Assembly: GCA_015039365.1 (NCBI GenBank)
Contig: WION01000001.1
Location: 930,001 to 994,000, forward strand
From: Amanita rubescens
Taxonomy: Eukaryota; Basidiomycota; Agaricomycetes; Agaricales; Amanitaceae
Length of the DNA: 64,000 bases
Direction: 5' to 3'
Both the position numbers and the translations under genes were made by a program. The notes under the pieces were generated by a model, which saw only the letters and a program-made list of their open reading frames with translations, ran no database searches and was not told where the DNA came from. This document shows, one piece after another, positions 1 through 9,755 of the stretch (its first letter is position 1; each line of letters opens with the position of its first letter).

Positions 1-1046
1 ACGACGGAGGGCGGCAGGCTCAGCAACAATAATCTTTGCATCCGGGTCAATAGAGCGAAGTACTCTCAGAACCAAAAAGCCAATCTAAGAGCGGGTTACA
101 TGACTGGTGAACTCGAAGTATAGTCGTGAAAAGACTCACAGGTCCAGCCCCTAACACAAGTGCAGATTGTCCTTTGACGAATTTAGAACGGTTTATAGCG
201 TGCCACGCAACAGATATAGGCTCAATGCACGCTCCGATGTCAACTTTGGGAGCGATATGTTTATGAATAGATGTACTGGATGGAACAACGTACGAGGGAT
301 ATTGTCGTGGAGTTTGTGGACATATTTCAAGTCCACAGCAATGTATTCAGCAAGGCCACCGCCCCAGCCACCAATACCCTTTTACCCACTTCAGCGACAA
401 CCTGGAATGGAAAGTAAAGAATCGACATACGATGGTGTTGAAAAGCCGACAGGTGTTCCTGCTTCCTGATCCACATGAATGACATGACCCACACCCAAAT
501 ATCGGCTCGCTGCACAATGGATTAATGGTGATATTGTGCATCCAGTACCGGATGACATACACTGTTACTTGTTGGCCCACTGGCCATTCCCCGTCATCTA
601 CATCAGGGCCATGCTCAGCGACCGTGCCGGAGAATCTGAAGGAGGATGTTTGACAATCTAACGAAGGGAATGGAATGACTCTTACTCATGTCCTAAAGTT
701 ATGGGAAGAGATTCGCCCGTGATTGGATCGGGTTCCGTAGAAGTAGGAAACTTGGGCGATGTTGCGAGATAGGCATGGAGATCAGTGCCACATACTTCGT
801 AATTGTCAACTTAGTGGTAAGGAATTAAGAGATTTACTTACTTCCATTCCTATACCAGACGGCTTGGTGAGGACGAATCCAAGCACCATGAGCCACTTAC
901 CAGGCAACCTAATGTGTGGTGAATCGATGGTGCGATTAGAGAATAACTCAAGTTACCTTGATGAGCACCTGTTTGCTCTTCGGTATAGGCTTCTCAATCT
1001 CTTCGATACGGATATCCTTTGGGCCGTAGTATCTAGCAGCTTTCAT
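1..1046 (-). CDS. Zinc-dependent medium-chain alcohol dehydrogenase (butanediol/sorbitol dehydrogenase-like), 3' part outside window
   Basis: NAD(P)-dependent oxidation of a secondary alcohol or polyol is the family role; the substrate cannot be told. Exons on the minus strand: 957-1046, 901-908, 842-849, 686-794, 561-635, 431-509, 294-378, 140-243 and 84 to beyond base 1; all phases join. The protein starts MKAARYYGPKDIRIEE, has the catalytic-zinc motif GICGTDLH, the GHE motif (GHEFSGTV), a four-cysteine structural-zinc lobe (CGSCHSCGSGSRNTC), then the glycine-rich GGWGGGLAEY and Rossmann motif VLGAGPIGF. The remainder of the cofactor domain lies left of the window. Exons 2 and 3 are only 8 nt each and are needed to rebuild the VAWNGICGTDLH stretch. 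It is divergent from GWT1. The class is sure, the substrate is not. Confidence 0.88.
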
Positions 1047-1195
1047 GATGTCTTGAGCAGATCGTAAATGATAAGAAGCTGTCTTAAATAGTGTTCGTGG
1101 TTTGGACGGCGCCAACAGTGTCAGATGACAATGTCATCATGATCATGAGCCTGAGCAAGATTAGTCGGTCGCTTGTCTTTGTTTGTTTCACACTC
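1047..1195. promoter_or_regulatory. Shared intergenic region between ADH and GWT1
   Basis: The two start codons point away from each other and are 149 bp apart, so this stretch must hold both promoters and 5' leaders. No clear TATA box or named motif was recognised. Confidence 0.4.
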
Positions 1196-3233
1196 ATGAC
1201 CAGCGAATACAAGAAAACGAAAGAAGCGTTCGTCAGCGGGATGACTGGGTCCACCATGTCCCATGTTCACTTGATATCATCCGTTTCACTGGCAAGTACA
1301 ACAGAGGGCATTTTTTGACGCGCCGGGCACTTACAAGTTCCGCTCAGGCCTCCATCGTCCTCTATTCCGCCCTACGAACGCGTGATGTCAGACCAAACTT
1401 CTTTTTCTCGTGGCTCGTGCTTGTGGTCCCATTACTTCTGTCGATGACCGTCTTCGCGGACACTGCGTATCTATTGTCACTCTTGCTTTGTCTTCCTGCT
1501 TGTTTCATCATGCTTCTCATACCTCGACGTGAGCTAGGCACGCCCTTACCCTCTATTTCATCTCCGACTTCGTCATCTTCCGCCTCCAAGCAGAGTACTT
1601 TCGTCGCGAACCACCTCAATCCATTACCGGCTCTGACGACGTACCGTGCACATATGATGTTGATGACTGTTCTCGCCATCCTTGCAGTTGACTTCCGGAT
1701 ATTTCCCCGTTCACTTGCCAAATGTGAGACCTTTGGAGTTTCATTGGTGCATATCCATACATTATAGGGTATAGATGCTCCCAAGTATTGACTGATTTCT
1801 CTCTCATGGACTGTATAGATGGATCTCGGAGTAGGCTCCTTTGTGTTTTCACAAGGTGTTGTCTCTGCAATACCGATATTGAAGGATATGAGCTATCTCG
1901 CTTCTCCTATCGTCCCAAAATTAATCTATGTCACGCGCAAGTCTCTGCCAATTATTGTTCTTGGACTTGTTAGGGTGCTTCTTGTCAAAGCAACAGACTA
2001 CCCCGTTAGTTATGTTTCTATGCCAAAGCAAATTCTGCCTTACACATGACCAGGAGCATGTATCTGAGTACGGCGTGCATTGGAACTTCTTCCTTACGCT
2101 GGCTCTTCTCCCCGTCTTACAAGTCATTCTGCATCCCGTGATTCGTCGCTTCTCCATCTCGGCCCTTGGCGTAAGCCTCGGAATAGGTAGCTATCTGGAT
2201 ATGATGTCAGAATTCCGAATGCTGAGTCATGCAGTTCATCAATTGCTCTTGTCATATGCCCATCTCCAGGCCTACATTTTGCATGCTCCCAGAGTTTCTT
2301 GGATCAGTGCTAATAAAGAGGGGATTGTCTCCCTTACAGGTTTGTATGGAGTCGTGCTGTCGTGCGGAAATTGAACCATAGAACATTTCAGGATACCTCG
2401 CGATCCACATTATGGGTTTATCTATCGGAACTTTAGTTCTCCCCCCTTCGCCCTCGTGGTTCCGTCGTATGATAAAGGCTCAAAAAGAGGCTCTTGATCG
2501 CCGTCGCACTAAGAAAGAAACTGGTACCCCCTCATCAAACGAGGTGGATACGCCGCTCTCATCGCTCTCATCGCCTCGTCAGACAGGAAAGATTTCAACG
2601 GAGCTTTGCGCGTATGCACTACTGTGGTCCATCCTTTGTGTAATCGTCCAGACCATGGAACTTGGAGTTGGTGCAAACAACAAGGAACATCTGAGCAAAG
2701 GCCTCAGGAAGAGTGTCTCAAGACAAATGGTAGATGCTTACCGCCTTTGATTAATGACATTGTGCTCAAGTGCCATCTCGTACAGGTCAATTTACCGTAT
2801 ATTTTATGGGTAGCAGCGTTTAACACTTGGTTCCTTTTTGCGTATTTCATTCTTGATATACTTTTCTATCCCTCCCCAGAGCATTCAAAGACACAAACAT
2901 CTTCAAGCACGCGCGACAAGGGGATGAAAGAACCAGTATCGAATTATCAAGGAAAATCGCGTGATCAGCATCCGAAGGCTAGCCCTGCGCCGCTCTTAGA
3001 AGCTATTAACAAGAACGGTTTAGCATTATTTCTCCTCGTAAGTACAGATTCATTTTCCTTCCCTCCTCATGCTAGAATAAAATTAGGCGAACATATGTAC
3101 AGGCCTGGTCAATTTGTCCATGCGCACAATTGATGCAACCAACACGTTTGGTCTGATAATTCTCGGTGTCTACGCGTATGGCCTCTGCTTAGCAGCTTGG
3201 GTAACAAGGGAAAAGCGCATTCTAAAATTCTAG
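1196..3233 (+). CDS. GWT1: GPI-anchored wall transfer protein 1 (inositol acyltransferase, PIG-W family)
   Basis: Acylates the inositol of GlcN-PI in the endoplasmic reticulum, an early step of GPI anchor synthesis. Seven exons: 1196-1291, 1348-1746, 1819-2004, 2054-2339, 2392-2729, 2786-3037, 3087-3233; total 567 aa, the usual family length. The N-terminus ([19 protein letters not shown]) matches the family KEAFVS...G opening. Later blocks typical of GWT1 are [33 protein letters not shown] and [15 protein letters not shown]. Many hydrophobic segments fit a polytopic ER protein. Intron 1 fits only as a GC-AG intron (donor GCAAGT at 1292). No frame break was found. It is divergent from the alcohol dehydrogenase. 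Confidence 0.92.
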
Positions 3234-3444
3234 AACATGACAACAGAAACGGATACCCCATATCACATACAGTCGCAGGGACGATGTACCATATCCCGGC
3301 TTTTAATGCGAATAGAATGGTATATGTAGATAAAAAGAGTCAAAAGGGCGCTTTGCGTCTACACTGGAAGGAGACTCGGTGCGTTGATTTCACCTCGGGA
3401 GCTGCGTCCAAAATTAGCACCAACATTCCAAGAGAGTGCAAAAC

Positions 3445-5794
3445 TTACATTCCATCAATTGTCACCATAAGGTCATAACATGTTTCTTCGCCAATAATTG
3501 AATCACATTGATATCTCGGATGGGAGCGCACGAAATTTCTTATCCAGGTCGCAGTCGTCATATAGGTGCCTGTAACTCAGATAGGACGTCAAGGAAGGAT
3601 TGAAATACAGAATACCTCGGGCTTTGCCGCGTATGAAATCGATATACTTGAACAACTTGGCTCTCGTTTCCTCATCAGGCCGTTGTAACAGGACGAACTT
3701 TTCGACAAAGGTCAACAACCCTGGAAAAATTGCCCGTCGAACCGTTGAATATTTCGTCGATGGACATTTCTTCGTATTCGGCAGCAATGCTTGCTGAGAC
3801 TTGAGCAGGATAGTCTCGCAAACTGCCATGGATCATTTTGCGAAAAGCGAACTTCTCCGTACCAACAGCGGCTCTACGTTGTGCGGTGTGCATATTTTTC
3901 AGAATCTGAAATTGGTGTCAGTGTCAACCGATTAACGAGATTAAACCACAAGCCTCGGATATCGGGATGTACAAGTTCAGGTTAAAATGCAGCACCGCAC
4001 CGGAGAATAATACGAGGAAAATGGCGTATGCTGCGCTTTCAAAATCGGTTATACTTGCCTCTATTGTACGAAACTCAACTCGCCAACCCCTTTGTGGGCC
4101 TTCAGGAGGTTTGAGTCGCAGAGCCTGCCAAACGGACGAGGCCAAATTCTATATGAATAATCAATAGAAATAATTAAGAGACGTCAAGTAGCACAACATC
4201 GAAATGATCCATCCCAGGGTTCTCCTTGTTCTCCAAGTCATCGCCGTAAGCAATCAAAGGCTCTCTGGAGAAGAGGGAGGCGATGTGCTTGGAGAGTAGC
4301 TCGTCGACACCTGTTTAAATTAATGTATGCTGAGATTCGAATCATTACATTAGCAAGCTCACCATATTGCCTTAGCGATTCGTAGGTGCGGTCATCATAT
4401 GGAATTAGCACGTCATTGTATTCAGGTTTGTTCTCATCGTCGCGAGAAAGGTACATTCCACTGATGTCCCAGCGGGGCCTAACATGTGCCTGAACGATTC
4501 CTCAGCCAGAAGTCAGCCTGGCGCCTGGGTTCAATAGTACCTGGTACTCCTCTTGCGTCCTTTCATCCAAGCAGTTCGACGCAACGTTCCAACGGCAGTC
4601 GGTATCACACAGGTACCCGCGCCAGGCAGGGCTAGACGCTGACATGGCCATCTGCTTTTGTGTAGCAGGTCGCTTACTAGGGGAAGCTTAATTCTCACCA
4701 GAATGGGCGTGAGTGGCATCAGTGCGTCGTAAATCCTTCGTGCTTGGTCGAGATCTCTCAGCTGTTGTGTAACCTGCATGCAACAACATCCCGCTCCAAA
4801 TAAAGTTGAATCAAGGAAGACGCGCCCCTCGCAATGAGCTTGCCTATTCTCTGCAACAAAAGCATTAAGACAAGCGAAATCTGTGAAACGCAAAATAAGA
4901 TTAATACCGAAGGAATTCAGGTAGACAGGATCGTAAAAGGGGCTGTCCGTATGACTATCGACAAAAATCGGAACGTGTGCAATCACTTTGGAGCCTTTCT
5001 TAGCAATCATATTGGCGCTGATCGTCCTGTTTCCCCTGAGCACGAAACCAAGGAAAGTCAAGGCATTAACTCGCCTGTAGCGACTGTGGGATCCAGTCAA
5101 CTTTTCTGGTACTGTCAAGCTTCCCTCGGCTCCGTTTTCTACGGCAGAGAGCGGTGGATAGGTGAAAACCCCTGGGGCACCGAGGCGCGGAAAATTCGAC
5201 AATGTTATCGGCGCCTCGTTTGCTCCAAGCTCCTGGCGAATCCATTCGCGCCTGGTACAAATGTGTCACTGCGGTTGTGCCCACAGCTGCACACTCACCG
5301 TTGACGCATGTTATCTTCTACTAGTAACAGGTCTGCGAGATCAGAGGTATATGGCGCTCCCGGTGAAGTCTCAACTTGGTACTTAGCAAACTCGGTCACA
5401 AAACCAGGTCTACAGTTATTTGATAATTTGAGCAACGGCGAGATGATCTGATGATCACTTTACTTATTAAGGCGTGAACCAGGCGAAAGATCTGCTAAAC
5501 GCGACTTCAATCTTTCAAGAGTCTCGTCTTGACATGCTGCTAATGTTACATTCTTTTTCTCGTCGTCGAAATGTACCAGCATATACTCAATCTTGAAGAG
5601 CATTTTCAAGTCAGTCACGCATTGATGCGGTATACGACCCTCACCTCGTCTCCCCATTTACGTTCTTTATCATGTCGAGTAGCTTCAGAGTCCCAGAGCC
5701 TCAAGAATTGTGTTACACCGAGTGTTTTAATGCGCTGGGCTTGCTCCTTGGTCTCCTCCCATGTAAGGACCGTACCTTGCTTCAGCAGACCCAT
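3445..5794 (-). CDS. GCS1: Glutamate-cysteine ligase catalytic subunit, with one apparent frame break
   Basis: First and rate-limiting enzyme of glutathione synthesis: ATP-dependent joining of glutamate and cysteine in the cytosol. Start MGLLKQGTVLTWEE is the conserved eukaryotic start. Exons: 5645-5794, 5464-5591, 5299-5409, 4699-5251, 4541-4654, 4363-4489, 4198-4310, 3954-4148, 3616-3905, 3445-3569; about 634 aa, normal for fungi. Family blocks seen: WGDEIEYMLVHFDDE, FGAGCCCMQVTQQ, DTDCRWNVAS, WRVEFRTIE, YIPISE, TTATWIRNFV. The intron 3906-3953 fits only as GC-AG. Inside exon 3616-3905 the frame shifts at an A5 run (3725-3729); with four bases the coding reads NGSTGNFPGLLTFVEKF as in the family. 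This is either a homopolymer error or a real inactivating insertion. Confidence 0.9.
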
Positions 5795-5896
5795 CGAGAC
5801 GAAGTAGGTTGAGGGACATTGTCGGGTGAATGTTGAATTTATAGAACTGCAGGCGAGCTTGCATGATGTCATTCAACGTCGATCATGTACATACAC

Positions 5897-5908
5897 CAAA
5901 AAGAAAAA
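5897..5908 (-). terminator. RNA polymerase III terminator of the initiator tRNA
   Basis: On the minus strand, about 10 nt past the tRNA 3' end, two T5 runs separated by one C follow each other, the standard Pol III stop signal. Confidence 0.7.
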
Positions 5909-5916
5909 TAAACTTT

Positions 5917-5987
5917 AGCAGCAACTTGTTTCGATCAAGTGACCTCGGGGTTATGGGCCCCGCGCGCTTCCACTGCGCCATGCTGCT
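5917..5987 (-). tRNA. Initiator tRNA-Met (CAT)
   Basis: The 71-nt cloverleaf folds fully: acceptor AGCAGCA/TGCTGCT, D-arm GCGC/GCGC, anticodon stem CGGGG/CCCCG with loop CCCATAA (anticodon CAT), T-arm ACTTG/CAAGT. The A1:T72 pair and the T-loop ATCGAAA with A54 in place of T54 are eukaryotic initiator signatures, so this is not elongator Met. It has no intron. It lies between two protein genes on the same strand, only 31 bp past the stop of the F-box-like gene. Confidence 0.93.
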
Positions 5988-6018
5988 GTGATACAAAAGA
6001 GGCAATTGATTGCTTTGG

Positions 6019-7084
6019 TCATATTAAAACTCCACTTTCTGTCGCTCGATCACCTCCGATAATCCTTTCATTCATTCCTTCGCAGACAACCAGGGATCGC
6101 ACTAGTTCTATTGCCCGATCATCGTCGGCAATTGTGTATGGTGCATCTGTCAGAGTTCTGACATGTGCAACAATAGCCCTCTCAATGTCAGAACGGCGGA
6201 GGCGGAGACCCCAAATGCTTTTGATATAGGTATCTACTAGTCGAACTTGCTGCAGCGTTCTTGCATCTGCACGCTATTATTCAACTGCCTGTCGAAACGT
6301 TTAGACATGCCTTACCCGAAGACAGAAGATAAGTCGCTATCATCGAGGGAGAGACGAATGTCGCTTGTCCGAGATAGACTTCGCGAAGCGATGGTGTGAA
6401 TGGAAGCTTTAGACTTTGGTCTGTGGTGTCGAAGCTCAAGTGGGTAAGTTCTAAGTGACTAAGATAGGTGTAGGTCGAGAGTGCTCGAAAGAGCTGCGGA
6501 AGCACACGGGGTACAATCTACAAATATGTTCTGCATTTTTCTAGAGAAGGTGCTGGAAACATACGGCGATGGAAAAGTGATGAGGAGGGTCGCGACCCGT
6601 CCAGATGAATTTCCGTGGACTGTGATATGAAAATCAGCAACGTAACTCCGCAGAACACTGGTCAACCGACTTGATAGCACACAATGTATCATATATGGTC
6701 CCGGGATTTGGATCTTGCGAAAGTGAATGTATTCGGAGCTTCAACAGATCAAGGACAAGTCGGCCTTGTTGGTCAACCTCCGCACCAGTGGCAAGGCTGC
6801 AGAAAAGAAAGAGATCTCGAAGCTGTAGAAATAAGTTCAATTGTGCGTTGTTGTCGACATCCTAATTCTATCACGCGTGGGGGGTAGGGAATACGCAGCG
6901 GCTGTCGACTATAAGTCGCAAGAAAACGCTCTATCTGAGTGTATGAGCGGAATTGGAGGCTGTTATACAAGAGACGGAGCGATACGTCGTAAAAGTAGGA
7001 GGACAAGCGGAGGAGATGGACGGGGCGTGGATGGAGAATCAAAGAGACGGAGAGTATATATGAGATGAGCTCTGGCGGGAGCAT
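6019..7084 (-). CDS. F-box-like protein
   Basis: Likely a substrate adaptor of an SCF-type ubiquitin ligase; the target is unknown. Exons 6875-7084, 6671-6822, 6565-6619, 6316-6517, 6019-6266 join in phase to 288 aa. The N-terminus MLPPELISYILSVSLILHP followed by LLRLSSYFYDVSLRLLYNS is the typical basidiomycete F-box-like opening (P-E-[IL]...I...L). Downstream it has leucine-rich stretches (LPQLFRALSTYTYLSHLEL) without a clear repeat register. An in-frame TTG upstream at 7126 was not used as start; the first ATG is at 7084. Divergent from the carboxylesterase with 237 bp between. The family is large and fast-evolving in mushrooms, so a specific role cannot be given. Confidence 0.7.
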
Positions 7085-7321
7085 TGGTGGCGGATCGCGA
7101 ACGGAGGATGCCGTAATGATGTTCAAACTCTTATTTATTCGATCTGTCCGCTAATACTATAATAGATAAAACGGTCGTCAGACAACGTTTCAATTTCAAC
7201 GTTTTATTATTTCAATGGCATTAATGCGACTGACATGCACCTGTGTAGATGATCGGAATCTGCCCTTTTCATTTAAAGGGAGTGGACGTCTGGGGCACCA
7301 ACTCTCCCCAAATATTTCGCC

Positions 7322-9628
7322 ATGAACAAAAGCTTTCTCCTCTGCGCTTTGTTCGCCGTGTCGTCGTGGGCGGTTCCTCACGTTCATCTTGGGAGTACTC
7401 TTGTAACTGGTTCGCATCTGCCTCTTTTGCAGCAAGATCTCTTTTCCGGTAGCAATGCTTCATATATGCGCTTTCGCCGCTAACTTGTGATGCAGGTATA
7501 CCATTCGCCGAAGCTCCAGTGGGGAAATTACGTCTACAACACCCTGTTTTGAAAACACAGCTTGGTGTCCGACAATTTAATGCGACCCACTTTGGTTTTG
7601 CATGCTTACAACCCGTTCGTCCTTTCTCTGATGTAAACAATCAGTTTCCCATGTCTCGCAAAGGGACTGTCCACAGAACTTATGTCCGAGGACTGCCTAA
7701 CTATAAATGTTTTACGACCCTCGGGTATTTCATCAAATTCCAGACTGCCCGTCGTAAGTGTGTCCAGCTACCGTTGTAAGGTTGACCCTCTGACGAAGCA
7801 TAGTTATTCTGGACGTATGTCTCAGCGATAAAGCACTTCCATTTTCTGAACATGAATTCTAGTTACGGTGGCGGGTTTGACCGCGGAACATCAGCATCCT
7901 TCAATGGCAGTGCGATTGTTGCACAGAGCACCGCCAGAGTATGTATCATTATCTCCCAAGTCGCCACACTAGAGAGGGTTTTCTTTGACTTGCTAGGGCA
8001 CACCTATTATATACGTGAATTTCAATTACCGACTCGGTCCGTTGGGTTTTCCTCAAGGAGAAGAAGGTACTCTTTTCCTGTGTCCCTTTCTACGATTATG
8101 AACTCAAATTGCCGTAGCAAAACAACGGGGTTCTCTTAATCTAGCCATCCGAGATCAAATCACTGCTCTTGAATGGGTACAGCGAAATATTGTTTACTTC
8201 GGTGGCGACAGCAGAAAGGTACCGATACTCGCGCCTGCGGTTTATTGGGGAAATTAACATTAGTTCTCAGGTCACTGTTTTTGGAGAAAGTGCTGGAGCT
8301 ATCATGACAGCTATCCTGTTTTTAGGCCATCAGATAGAGAATTTTGCTAGGGCAGCGGTAAGCATCTTGTACTATGACGCGAATAGTTCCTGTAATCAAC
8401 AGTGGGTTAGATCTTTGAATCAGGTTCCGCAGCTACATCCCTTGCTTATGATGCGAGACTTCATGAGATCGATTGGGAAAATTTCGTCCGTGGTGTTTCT
8501 TCGTGTTCGTCTTTTGCCACGAGTGGAAACACTTTCCCTTGTTTGCAAGCCGCAAACACTAGCGATGTTGCGCGAGGCCTAATCGCTGCCATTTCCGAGT
8601 CTCCCGAATTGTTTGGATTCGTCCCAACAATAGATGGGCCAGGAGGCGTGTTTCCCGACTTTCCTTCAAAATTATTTTTCAAAGGACAATTTGCACATTT
8701 GCCCTTCATTTCTGGAACAAACCTAGACGAAGGTTGACTTGAAGTCTCAGAGACCTGCGCATTGATTGATATACTGTTTTTTAGGCACAGGATTCGTGAA
8801 CCCTCTCATCAATTCAGAAGAAATAATCGACAAGCTTCTTATAGCCAATTATTCGCCTCCCATCGTCGCCTCCCAGGTCCTTATTTCCAGTGCGGAAAAA
8901 ATGATTGAGCTGTATCCCGATAATCCAGCATTTGGTTCACCATTCAACACAGGAAATGAAACCTTCGGGTTAAGCCCCTTTTTCAAGCAAGCTGCCGCGA
9001 TTGGTACGACTTCTTGGTCATTGCTCTGAACAATTGTTTAACATATGTAAATAAGCTGGCGATTTGAGCTTTCAATCTCAACGTAGATCCTGGATGCAAA
9101 CAGCGAGCATGGCAGGGGTCAAGACATTTGGTTATTTGTTCACAGAGCCTCAGCCAGGTTATCCACCGGCGTTAGGAGGTCAGAAGCGCTTGCATTCTCT
9201 CTAAGCTTTGTTCAAGTTCATCTATAGTTTTTCACGGAGCGGAGGTCCCTTTCGTGTATGGCGACCTTGGAAGCGCCACAAGTTCTTCCGCTGCGCAACT
9301 GAGTAGGGTAATGATTGATTACTGGGTCTCTTTTGCGACATCTTTGAACCCCAATGATGGTCATGGGGTTTCACGTTCGTCCAATTTTTATTATTATTGC
9401 ACATGGAGAAATTGATATTGATTATCTACATTTAGGTCCTTTCTGGGAGCAATATGTCCCCCAGCACCAGGTGAGTCCTTCCTTGGCCGTGAATACTGAG
9501 GAGTCCAAAATGCTATATTGCAGGCATTGATGCAACTTAACGGAGATAACCTGACCATGATACCGGACAATTATCGGATGGAGCAGATTAATTTCATCAA
9601 TTCACATCCATTGGTTTGGTTACATTAA
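7322..9628 (+). CDS. Secreted type-B carboxylesterase/lipase
   Basis: Hydrolyses carboxyl esters, probably outside the cell. Fourteen exons (7322-7448, 7496-7614, 7664-7753, 7804-7814, 7863-7938, 7997-8066, 8118-8218, 8271-8357, 8411-8732, 8785-9003, 9056-9178, 9228-9374, 9436-9470, 9524-9628) give 543 aa with no frame break. Residues 1-17 (MNKSFLLCALFAVSSWA) look like a signal peptide. Family marks are SEDCLTINV, the oxyanion hole YGGGF, the nucleophile elbow GESAG, the acid residue in SGTNLDEG and the histidine in FHGAEVPFVYG, so the Ser-Glu-His triad is complete. Exon 4 is an 11-nt microexon (7804-7814) that rebuilds VLFWTYGGGF. It converges on MRE11, with 127 bp between the stop codons. 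The natural substrate is not predictable. Confidence 0.9.
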
Positions 9629-9755
9629 CCCATACTAGTCAGAGATGTTCTAGTTGTAACTTTAATCCTTGCCACGACGATCACAGTAAGGAGTTGTATG
9701 CGATTATGAGTATGTAAGCTTCGCAAGGCGAATTCGCTAGCTCCCAAGTTCCACT

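Noticed and set aside
1362..1784. 140-codon minus-strand ORF
   Set aside because: It is the antisense shadow of GWT1 exon 2 and has no family match.
3710..3735. A real 22-nt intron in GCS1, and likewise in MRE11
   Set aside because: All secure introns here are about 38-80 nt and both removals would delete conserved residues; one extra base is simpler. Kept only as an alternative in the findings.
6841..7068. Short plus-strand ORF inside the F-box-like gene
   Set aside because: Antisense to a spliced coding exon with a better protein.
7085..7126. Upstream TTG start for the F-box-like gene
   Set aside because: Non-ATG; the ATG at 7084 gives the expected F-box opening.
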